Shown here in pieces: positions 1-5,176 of a DNA stretch of 5,717 nt. The notes under the pieces were generated by a model. That model was not told the DNA's origin. It saw only the letters and a list, made by a program, of their open reading frames with translations, and did no database searches. This DNA comes from an uncultured Christensenella sp. (GTDB lineage: Bacteria; Bacillota; Clostridia; Christensenellales; Borkfalkiaceae). Where the stretch lies: the NCBI GenBank assembly GCA_910578765.1, contig CAJTRW010000046.1, forward strand, positions 903-6,619, in the 5' to 3' direction. A program made the position numbers and the translations under genes. The number at the start of each line of letters is the position of its first letter. Position 1 is the stretch's first letter.

Positions 1-75
1 AAATAGGCAGACGCAAGGGACTTAAAATCCCTCGGAGTAACATCCGTGCCGGTTCGAGTCCGGCCATCGGCACCA
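1..75 (+). tRNA. tRNA-Leu (anticodon UAA), 5' end cut by window edge
   Basis: Partial tRNA gene that decodes UUA/UUG leucine codons. The anticodon stem pairs 16-20 (AGGGA) with 28-32 (TCCCT) around the 7-base loop CTTAAAA, which puts the anticodon TAA at 23-25. A class II long variable arm is visible (CGG 33-35 paired with CCG 44-46), as expected for leucine tRNAs. The T arm pairs 48-52 with 60-64 around TTCGAGT. The 3' acceptor strand CATCGGC (65-71) is followed by the discriminator A and an encoded CCA (73-75). The 5' acceptor strand and part of the D arm lie before the window. The 3' ends of tRNA-Leu genes are common integration targets for mobile elements, but no integrase and no second copy of this end is seen here. 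Confidence 0.96.
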
Positions 76-82
76 TAGAAGT

Positions 83-119
83 TGGTCTATAAGTCTTCTG
101 ACTTATAGACCACTTTTTT
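83..119 (+). terminator. Intrinsic terminator of the tRNA transcript
   Basis: A perfect 13-bp stem pairs 83-95 with 100-112 around a TTCT loop (96-99), followed by C and six T (114-119). It begins 7 bases after the tRNA CCA end, so it should end the tRNA transcription unit. Confidence 0.93.
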
Positions 120-177
120 CGCATTTTGGGGTAAATATTGCGAAAAATGCCCATTATTTGGGCGAAAACGGCGGAAA

Positions 178-222
178 ACTGTCCGTGTGAGTTTGTAACG
201 TTCACACGGGCGGTCTTTTTTT
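178..222 (+). terminator. Second intrinsic terminator, possibly bidirectional
   Basis: A 13-bp stem including two G-T pairs joins 178-190 with 202-214. Its core is CCGTGTGA/TCACACGG. The loop is 191-201, and C plus seven T follow (216-222). Four A residues (175-178) at the left edge would give a short U-tract on the opposite strand, so weak function in the reverse direction is possible. No gene lies between this and the tRNA terminator. It may be a backup terminator, mark the end of an unseen small RNA, or insulate the downstream promoter. Confidence 0.82.
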
Positions 223-235
223 ATGCCAAAAATAG

Positions 236-288
236 CAAGGGGAATTTGGTTCAGCACAACTTTGCAGAACAAACCTATATCCCCCTTG
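236..288. repeat. Long imperfect inverted repeat (hairpin)
   Basis: The outer arms CAAGGGG (236-242) and CCCCTTG (282-288) are perfectly complementary. The inner arms GTTC-A-GCA (249-256) and TGC-A-GAAC (263-270) pair with a single A-A mismatch around the 6-base loop CAACTT (257-262). The two paired blocks are separated by unpaired or weakly paired bases. There is no T-tract after it, so it is not a typical terminator. Its role is unknown: it could be a structured RNA, a protein-binding site or a remnant of a small mobile element. Confidence 0.5.
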
Positions 289-315
289 TTGTCAGACTTG
301 AATGTGTTTTTGTGT

Positions 316-343
316 TGTAATGTCCTAAAAATCGTACATTACA
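316..343. promoter_or_regulatory. 28-bp palindrome upstream of the -35, candidate operator
   Basis: Perfect 8-bp half-sites TGTAATGT (316-323) and ACATTACA (336-343) are separated by 12 bp, so equivalent bases are 20 bp apart, about two helical turns. The right arm ends 3 bases before the -35 box at 347. This is a plausible site for a dimeric regulator, with the WYL or XRE-like protein encoded downstream as obvious candidates. The symmetry is seen directly; binding is inferred. Confidence 0.5.
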
Positions 344-346
344 CTA

Positions 347-375
347 TTTACAAGCGAGGTGATTTCTGCTATAAT
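347..375 (+). promoter_or_regulatory. Sigma-A type promoter of the four-gene cluster
   Basis: The -35 is TTTACA (347-352) and the -10 is TATAAT (370-375), with an exact 17-bp spacer. A TG at 367-368 makes it an extended -10. Transcription would start near 382, giving a short leader before the ATG at 409. No other strong promoter is evident before the hsdM promoter, so it probably serves all four genes from 409 to 2485. Confidence 0.87.
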
Positions 376-384
376 AAAATAGCA
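367..384. promoter_or_regulatory. 18-bp palindrome over the -10 box, candidate repressor site
   Basis: TGCTAT (367-372) and ATAGCA (379-384) are perfect 6-bp half-sites separated by AATAAA. Two further T-A pairs (365/386 and 364/387) extend the symmetry past one mismatch. It covers the -10 and the expected start site, so a bound protein would block transcription. Such positions are typical of autoregulating XRE-family repressors. Part of the symmetry may simply reflect the AT-rich -10 sequence. A half-site-like AAAATAGCAA also occurs at 229-238. Confidence 0.4.
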
Positions 385-408
385 AAATTCTAAAAAGGAG
401 GTGTCTAT

Positions 409-669
409 ATGTTTGGATTAGGACGACATAAGTCGTATATTACGAAAGAAGGCTACAAGCAGAAATATAAACCAAAGAGCCCAGAGGCTCGTGAAGATGG
501 TTATGTGGCTGTCCACCGTGATGTTGCAAGTAGGAAGATTGGAAGACCTTTGCGTGCCAATGAAGTAGTGCATCACCGTGATGGAAATAAGCTCAATAAC
601 CGCCCGAGCAATTTGCAAGTAATGACACGCAAACAGCACTGGCGAGTCCACCATCCTAAAAATATATAA
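409..669 (+). CDS. Small HNH-endonuclease-like protein
   Basis: An 86-residue basic protein, probably a metal-dependent nuclease of the HNH (beta-beta-alpha metal) fold that cuts DNA. The signature is at residues 53-77: the V-V-H-H pair (H55, H56), then D58-G-N60, N63-N64, N68-L and the closing H77, followed by H81-H82. The part before it, with G-Y-V-A-V-H and G-R-P-L-R, resembles the lead-in of phage and mobile-element HNH proteins. There is little beyond the nuclease core, so a separate DNA-recognition domain is missing, as in many small phage HNH proteins. The start is well set: AGGAGG at 396-401, 7 bases before the ATG. It is the first gene after the promoter at 347-375, and the next gene starts 18 bases after its stop. 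It could be a stand-alone homing-type nuclease, a nicking accessory, or an effector controlled by the following regulators; these cannot be told apart here. Confidence 0.87.
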   Translation: MFGLGRHKSYITKEGYKQKYKPKSPEAREDGYVAVHRDVASRKIGRPLRANEVVHHRDGNKLNNRPSNLQVMTRKQHWRVHHPKNI

Positions 670-687
670 TATAATTAGGTAAAAGAA

Positions 688-1689
688 ATGAACGGTTCAA
701 ATTCGAGAAAGATAAAGCTATTAAAAATCTGGGAAATATTAAACCAAGATACGGACGAGAATAATCCTATGCCTACGCCCGTGCTTATAGAAAAGCTCGC
801 CGAATGCGGCATTGAAGTTGACCGCAAAATTTTGTACAGCGACATTAAACTGTTGAACGATTTTGGCTACGAAGTTATGTGCCGCCGTTCTTCGAGTAAT
901 GAATACTATGTGGAAGACCGCAAATTCAACATACCCGAGATACATATATTGATGGATGCGGTCAGAGCTGCTGGCTTTATAACTCAAAAGAAAACGGACG
1001 AACTCGTAAATAAAATAGCTCAACTTGCTGGTAGCCAACGTGCGGAAGTGCTGACGCGGAATACCGTAGAGTTTAATACTATGAAAAGCATAAATGAAAA
1101 CATTTATTATTCAGTTTATGCAATAGCGTCGGCGATAGAGAAAAAGAGAAAAATCTCTTTTTCATATTTCGATTACGATATAAAACGGCGGAAAGTATAT
1201 CGAAAGAAAAAAAGCGACCCCACCCAAAATAGAAAGTACAAAGTAAATCCCTTGGCGACGGTTTTTTCAGACGACAAATATTATTTAATATGCTACGACG
1301 ATTGGTTTGGCAATCTTTCACATTATCGAGTTGACAGAATGGACGAAGTAACGATGCTGGACGTTCCTATTTCGGAAGCGGCACAGTCTGATAAAATCGA
1401 TATCGTCAAGCATAAGCAGGAATTATTCGGCATGTTCGGCGGCGACAAGCAGGTGGTTTCGTTTGAAGCCGACAAAGGGTTAATAGACGTCGTGTTTGAC
1501 TTTTTCGGAGCAGATTTACATATAAGTGAAGCATCAGGTAACAAGATAATTTTCACCGCTGAGGTGCAGGTCAGCAAACCGTTTATTGCTTGGTGCTGTT
1601 CCTTTGGAACAGGGGTCAAGGTAACAGCCCCGAAAAGTGTTGCCGACATGGTAAAAAACTACTTGGCAGAGACGCTGGGTCAGTATTAA
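688..1689 (+). CDS. HTH-WYL-WCX transcriptional regulator
   Basis: A 333-residue cytoplasmic DNA-binding protein of the WYL family. The N-terminus (about 7-67) is a winged helix-turn-helix of the HTH-11/DeoR type, with a conserved V-D-R-K-x-x-Y-x-D-I-K-x-L recognition segment at 44-55. The WYL domain spans about 140-222, including I-S-F-S-Y-F-D-Y (156-163), K-V-N-P-L (185-189), the K-Y-Y-L block (197-200) and H-Y-R-V-D-R (212-217). The signature tryptophan is replaced, giving Y-Y-L. About 255-330 matches the C-terminal WCX extension. Length is normal for the family. WYL domains are thought to sense nucleic acids or nucleotides, and relatives such as BrxR and CapW repress defence loci. The ribosome binding site is weak (AGG at 677-679, 8 bases before the ATG), suggesting low expression or coupling to the HNH gene. 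Likely targets are the palindromes in this window, by inference. Confidence 0.93.
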   Translation: MNGSNSRKIKLLKIWEILNQDTDENNPMPTPVLIEKLAECGIEVDRKILYSDIKLLNDFGYEVMCRRSSSNEYYVEDRKFNIPEIHILMDAVRAAGFITQKKTDELVNKIAQLAGSQRAEVLTRNTVEFNTMKSINENIYYSVYAIASAIEKKRKISFSYFDYDIKRRKVYRKKKSDPTQNRKYKVNPLATVFSDDKYYLICYDDWFGNLSHYRVDRMDEVTMLDVPISEAAQSDKIDIVKHKQELFGMFGGDKQVVSFEADKGLIDVVFDFFGADLHISEASGNKIIFTAEVQVSKPFIAWCCSFGTGVKVTAPKSVADMVKNYLAETLGQY

Positions 1690-1699
1690 AGAGGACAGA

Positions 1700-2260
1700 A
1701 TGAAGAACATATTTGAAATGAAATTCGGCGAAGCAATGATGTACATCCGCAAAAAATGTAAGGGGTGTAGTTCACGGTCGTTGCTTGCGGTAAGGACAAG
1801 GATATCCTCTTGGCAAATCGCATCGTTTGAAAAAGGTGAGAGTTTGCCAACGCTGAAAGAGCTTGCTCTTATTTGTAATGAGCTTGGTAGCTCACAGCTT
1901 AAGGAAATAGGTGAGCGAGAAATAGAGTATAAAAGAACGCATCCCGATGTCAAAATCTGCTTTGCAGATAATACTACTTGTTGGAAATGTGGGCAAAAGA
2001 TGTGTTCTGTTTATGGGTTGATAGATGGTAACCCTATGTCGCCCGATTTTTTTAATGACAGTATGTTAAAAATATCCAGAGGGAAAGGTGTGCTACTTGA
2101 AGAACGTGTAAGCGGGGTAACTGGTGAAACGCATTTGGTAAATGTCTGCCCACATTGTGGGACATTTATCGGTGAATTTTATTTGCATGATTTGTGGTAT
2201 GGAGAGACAGAAACCATACAAGTGGATGATGTGGAAGAATTTATAAAAGAGAAGGAATAA
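1700..2260 (+). CDS. XRE-like HTH protein with C-terminal CxxC...CxxC (zinc) domain
   Basis: A 186-residue protein not matched to a named gene. Residues about 8-64 read as an XRE/Cro-type helix-turn-helix: F-G-E-A-M-x-Y-I-R, then S-R-S-L-L-A, I-S-S-W-Q-I, and the typical F-E-K-G-E-S-L-P-T-L-K-E-L followed by L-A-L-I-C-N-E-L-G. Residues 94-165 carry two cysteine knuckles 52 residues apart, C94-W-K-C97-G and C150-P-H-C153-G, the second followed by F-I-G-E-F-Y-L-H. Together they probably bind one zinc ion and fold as a zinc ribbon with a long insertion. The start has GAGGA at 1691-1695, and the gene begins 10 bases after the WYL stop. The membrane-protein gene follows its stop with no gap. It may be an autoregulator, or the DNA-binding partner in an antitoxin-like pair (compare MqsA, which has zinc and XRE domains in the opposite order). 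Function is not established. Confidence 0.8.
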   Translation: MKNIFEMKFGEAMMYIRKKCKGCSSRSLLAVRTRISSWQIASFEKGESLPTLKELALICNELGSSQLKEIGEREIEYKRTHPDVKICFADNTTCWKCGQKMCSVYGLIDGNPMSPDFFNDSMLKISRGKGVLLEERVSGVTGETHLVNVCPHCGTFIGEFYLHDLWYGETETIQVDDVEEFIKEKE

Positions 2261-2485
2261 ATGACAGTTTTTATTGAAGTAATATCAACAATGTGGCAAG
2301 TTATTTGGGGCTTGCTATCTGGAATGGGCAAAGCTGTCTTTGAAAATTTGCCCGCCCTGTTAGAGCTTAAAAAAGTTATGGATTATTTCACCCCGGCGGG
2401 GCTGATTGCACTTAGCATAGGCGTCCCGACGATAATGATAACTATAGTAATCAAGGTCATAAAAAAGTTTTTGCGTAGTAGATAA
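2261..2485 (+). CDS. Small single-pass membrane protein, function unknown
   Basis: A 74-residue protein of no recognised family. The clearest feature is a transmembrane helix at about 46-66, followed by a basic tail (K-V-I-K-K-F-L-R-S-R), which predicts a cytoplasmic C-terminus. The first 26 residues are also hydrophobic to amphipathic (M-W-Q-V-I-W-G-L-L-S-G-M-G), so a second membrane-associated or re-entrant helix is possible. There is no signal-peptidase site. The ATG directly follows the TAA of the previous gene, and AAGGA at 2252-2256 lies inside that gene's end, which implies translational coupling and a shared purpose. Small basic single-pass proteins paired with a regulator are found among toxins, holin-like proteins and membrane effectors of defence systems, but the sequence alone does not choose between these. 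Confidence 0.72.
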   Translation: MTVFIEVISTMWQVIWGLLSGMGKAVFENLPALLELKKVMDYFTPAGLIALSIGVPTIMITIVIKVIKKFLRSR

Positions 2486-2511
2486 ATGTGCTGGGCGCAA
2501 CTTTGCATTCT

Positions 2512-2540
2512 TTGACTTTTACGTGAAATTTTAGTATAAT
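2512..2540 (+). promoter_or_regulatory. Sigma-A type promoter of hsdM-hsdS
   Basis: The -35 is TTGACT (2512-2517) and the -10 is a consensus TATAAT (2535-2540), with a 17-bp spacer. The start site would be near 2547. No intrinsic terminator is visible between the membrane-protein gene (stop at 2485) and this promoter, so read-through from the upstream cluster may add to hsdM transcription. Confidence 0.88.
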
Positions 2541-2549
2541 AATATTCGG

Positions 2550-2566
2550 TGGCGAATTTGTCGCCA
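2550..2566. promoter_or_regulatory. 17-bp palindrome in the hsdM leader, operator or 5' hairpin
   Basis: TGGCGA (2550-2555) and TCGCCA (2561-2566) are perfect arms around the 5-base ATTTG. It starts 9 bases after the -10, so it sits at the very 5' end of the hsdM mRNA and also over the initiation region. It could be a repressor site or a transcript-stabilising hairpin. It ends before the ribosome binding site (AGGAG 2573-2577), so it does not bury it, and there is no T-tract, so it is not a terminator. Confidence 0.5.
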
Positions 2567-2584
2567 TGTAACAGGAGATAAGCG

Positions 2585-5176
2585 ATGAATAAACAGCAGC
2601 TTGCATCTAAAATTTGGGAATCAGCAAATAAAATGCGTTCCAAAATCGAAGCGAATGAGTACAAGGATTATATCCTCGGTTTTATGTTTTATAAGTTCCT
2701 TTCCGATAAGGAAGTTGAAAGGCTCACTAAGGTAGACGGCTGGGCAGTTGAAGACCTGCCGTATCTTTCTGAAGAACATGCCGATGCCGTTTCGCATTGT
2801 CAAGCCAATCTCGGTTATTTTATCGCATACGACAATTTATTTTCTACTTGGCTGAACAAGGGGAAAGATTTTGACGTGTCCAACGTCAGAGATGCTTTGT
2901 CGGCATTCAGCCGTTTAATCAGCGATAAGTGTAAAAAGCTGTTTGAGAACATATTCAAAACGCTGGAAACGGGGCTCAGCAAGTTGGGCGACAGCTCTGG
3001 TACGCAGACGAAGGCAATTAGCGAGCTTATTCAATTAATCAAGGTTATTCCGATGGACGGCAAGCAGGATTATGACGTTCTCGGCTTTATATACGAATAT
3101 TTGATAAGTATGTTTGCCGCCAATGCGGGCAAAAAGGCGGGCGAGTTCTATACGCCGCACGAAGTATCTTTGCTTATGTCCGAAATCGTTGCTGACCATT
3201 TGAAAGATAGAGAGAGCATACAGATTTATGACCCCACCAGCGGTTCGGGCTCGCTACTCATTAATATCGGTCATTCGGTTGCTAAGCGGATGAAGGACAA
3301 AAACAATATCAAGTACTTTGCTCAGGAATTAAAAGAGAATACATACAATTTAACGAGAATGAACCTTGTAATGAGAGGTATTCTTCCCGATAATATTTGT
3401 ACGCGCAACGGTGATACTCTCGAAGAAGACTGGCCGTATTTCGACGAATCTGATCCCAATAAAACCTATGAACCGTTGTACGTTGATGCGGTGGTGTCAA
3501 ATCCTCCGTACTCACAGGCGTGGGATCCAGCAGATAAAGATTCAGACCCCAGATATAAGCGTTACGGGTTAGCTCCGAAGACGAAGGCGGATTATGCATT
3601 TCTCCTCCACGATTTGTATCATATCAAACCCGACGGAATAATGACAATAGTTCTTCCTCACGGTGTTTTATTCCGTGGCGGCGAAGAAGAAAAAATTCGT
3701 ACTAATTTAATTGAAAATAATAATATCGACGCTATAATCGGGTTGCCTGCAAATATATTCTTCGGCACGGGTATCCCCACTATTATTATGGTGTTAAAGC
3801 AGAAACGCACCAATACCGACGTGCTTATTATCGATGCATCTAAGGGCTATACGAAAGAGGGCAAAAATAATAAGCTCAGAGCGTCCGATATAAAGAGAAT
3901 CGTGGATGCGGTTGTTGCCCGAGAAGACATACCGAAATTCTGTAAAAAAGTTACGAGAGATGCGATTCGAGCAAATGAATATAACTTAAACATCCCCCGT
4001 TACGTTGATTCCTCTGATAAGGGCGAAACGTGGGATATATACGCATCTATCTTTGGCGGAATCCCTCATTCGGAAATTGAAGAACTCGGTGAATATTGGG
4101 CGGCGTTCCCTACGCTTAAAAAGCAATTGTTTAACGATGTGAACGGTTCATATGCGACCGTAGCTACGGATGACGTTATAAAGACCATTAAGGCAAATGC
4201 CGACGTGCTGGGTTTTGTGGCAAAATATAAAGCGGCTTTTGAGGGCTTTGATGCACAGCTCGATGAAAGATTGATAGGACAAGTTTCCGACATTGTAATA
4301 CCTAACGAGGAGTCGGGAATTGCGAATGAGATATTCTCTCGCTTGGCTGGGATACCGCTCGTCGATAAATATTATGCATATCAACTGCTTGATGACGAAT
4401 GGACTAAAATTACGACCGATTTGGAAATTATTCAAACCGAGGGCTTTGACGCAGTAAAGAAAACCGATCCGAAAATGGTATTAAAGAAAAAGGACGGAAA
4501 AGACATTGAAGTTCAGGACGGCTGGATGGGGCGGGTGATACCCTTTGAATTGGTTCAGCGGGAAATGTTGTTCGATAAGAAAGACGAACTGTTGCAAATG
4601 GAAAGCCGTTTGTCGGAAATTCAGTCTGCATACGAAGAATTTTTAGAATCTCTTACCGAGGACGAAAAGTCGGAAAATGCAGAAATTTTGAGTGAAGAAG
4701 GTGACGCACTGGTTTTTGCGGCAATAGCCAAGAAAGCAAAGCAATATCAGAAATATCGTGGACAGTACGACGAAGAAAGTATCGAAGCTCGGATAATAAA
4801 AATTGCAACGATGCTGGACGAAGAGAAAGAACTCAAACGTAATATAAAAATCAAGTCCGAAAAATTACTCGCCTTAACAAAACAAACAATAGAAAGTCTT
4901 ACGGATGAGCAGGCAAAACAATTGCTTTATCAAAAATGGATAAAGCCGCTTATGTGTGCGTTGACTGTTATACCCGATTCCATCGTAAGTGCATTGGAAA
5001 CCAAGATAAATGCACTTACAAAGAAGTACAGCGTAACAATGCTCGACGTCGAAAAGCAAATTGCCGAATCCGAGGCGGCTGTCGCCACTATGATTGATGA
5101 TTTAGAGGGCGACGAATTTGACATGTTGGGGTTAAAAGAGCTGCAAAAATTGCTCAAAGGAGAGCAAAATGGCTGA
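2585..5176 (+). CDS. hsdM: Type I restriction-modification system, methyltransferase subunit (long form)
   Basis: An 863-residue N6-adenine DNA methyltransferase that uses S-adenosylmethionine; with HsdS it forms the modification enzyme and with HsdR the restriction complex. The N-terminal helical domain spans about 1-150 (K-D-Y-I-L-G-F-M-F-Y-K-F-L-S near 28-40). The catalytic domain shows G-E-F-Y-T-P (186-191), the AdoMet-binding motif D216-P-T-S-G-S-G-S-L-L, and the catalytic N306-P-P-Y309. P-A-N-I-F-F-G-T-G-I-P-T (388-399) is a further family motif. Classical HsdM proteins are near 500 residues; this one has roughly 360 extra C-terminal residues, largely helical and charged, with likely coiled coils at about 660-690, 735-775 and 805-835, ending in E-F-D-M-L-G-L-K-E-L. 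Such long forms occur in Bacillota and other phyla. The start is supported by AGGAG at 2573-2577, 7 bases before the ATG. The catalytic motifs are intact, so it should be active. Confidence 0.97.
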   Translation: MNKQQLASKIWESANKMRSKIEANEYKDYILGFMFYKFLSDKEVERLTKVDGWAVEDLPYLSEEHADAVSHCQANLGYFIAYDNLFSTWLNKGKDFDVSNVRDALSAFSRLISDKCKKLFENIFKTLETGLSKLGDSSGTQTKAISELIQLIKVIPMDGKQDYDVLGFIYEYLISMFAANAGKKAGEFYTPHEVSLLMSEIVADHLKDRESIQIYDPTSGSGSLLINIGHSVAKRMKDKNNIKYFAQELKENTYNLTRMNLVMRGILPDNICTRNGDTLEEDWPYFDESDPNKTYEPLYVDAVVSNPPYSQAWDPADKDSDPRYKRYGLAPKTKADYAFLLHDLYHIKPDGIMTIVLPHGVLFRGGEEEKIRTNLIENNNIDAIIGLPANIFFGTGIPTIIMVLKQKRTNTDVLIIDASKGYTKEGKNNKLRASDIKRIVDAVVAREDIPKFCKKVTRDAIRANEYNLNIPRYVDSSDKGETWDIYASIFGGIPHSEIEELGEYWAAFPTLKKQLFNDVNGSYATVATDDVIKTIKANADVLGFVAKYKAAFEGFDAQLDERLIGQVSDIVIPNEESGIANEIFSRLAGIPLVDKYYAYQLLDDEWTKITTDLEIIQTEGFDAVKKTDPKMVLKKKDGKDIEVQDGWMGRVIPFELVQREMLFDKKDELLQMESRLSEIQSAYEEFLESLTEDEKSENAEILSEEGDALVFAAIAKKAKQYQKYRGQYDEESIEARIIKIATMLDEEKELKRNIKIKSEKLLALTKQTIESLTDEQAKQLLYQKWIKPLMCALTVIPDSIVSALETKINALTKKYSVTMLDVEKQIAESEAAVATMIDDLEGDEFDMLGLKELQKLLKGEQNG

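Larger units (their letters stand above)
76..408. other. Gene-free, palindrome-rich spacer between tRNA-Leu and the HNH gene
   Basis: No credible coding region is present. The short open frames here lack ribosome binding sites and run through the terminator hairpins. In order, the stretch holds the tRNA terminator (83-119), a weak inverted repeat (GCATTTT 121-127 with AAAATGC 144-150), a small GCCC/GGGC hairpin (149-163), a second strong terminator (178-222), a long imperfect hairpin (236-288), a 28-bp palindrome (316-343), a promoter (347-375) with a palindrome over its -10, and a ribosome binding site (396-401). A gene remnant or a small RNA cannot be excluded. Confidence 0.8.

Noticed and set aside
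87..272. Open frame of 61 codons on the - strand in the spacer
   Set aside because: It crosses both terminator stems, has no ribosome binding site and resembles no protein family.
138..320. Open frame of 60 codons on the + strand in the spacer
   Set aside because: It would start at a TTG without a ribosome binding site and runs through the second terminator and the long hairpin.
76..408. Possible CRISPR array or riboswitch in the spacer
   Set aside because: There are no regularly spaced direct repeats, and no recognisable riboswitch core. The inverted repeats differ from one another.
257..2507. Ten-base repeat CAACTTTGCA at 257-266 and 2498-2507, upstream of both promoters
   Set aside because: It is short, lies at very different distances from the two -35 boxes (80 and 4 bases), and extends by only a few imperfect bases. 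Chance cannot be excluded.
2383..2664. Open frame of 93 codons on the - strand
   Set aside because: It overlaps the membrane-protein gene, the hsdM promoter and the hsdM start, and lacks a ribosome binding site. It is a shadow frame.
3309..3599. Open frame of 96 codons on the - strand inside hsdM
   Set aside because: It lies antisense to the conserved catalytic region of hsdM with no start signals. Its openness follows from hsdM codon use.
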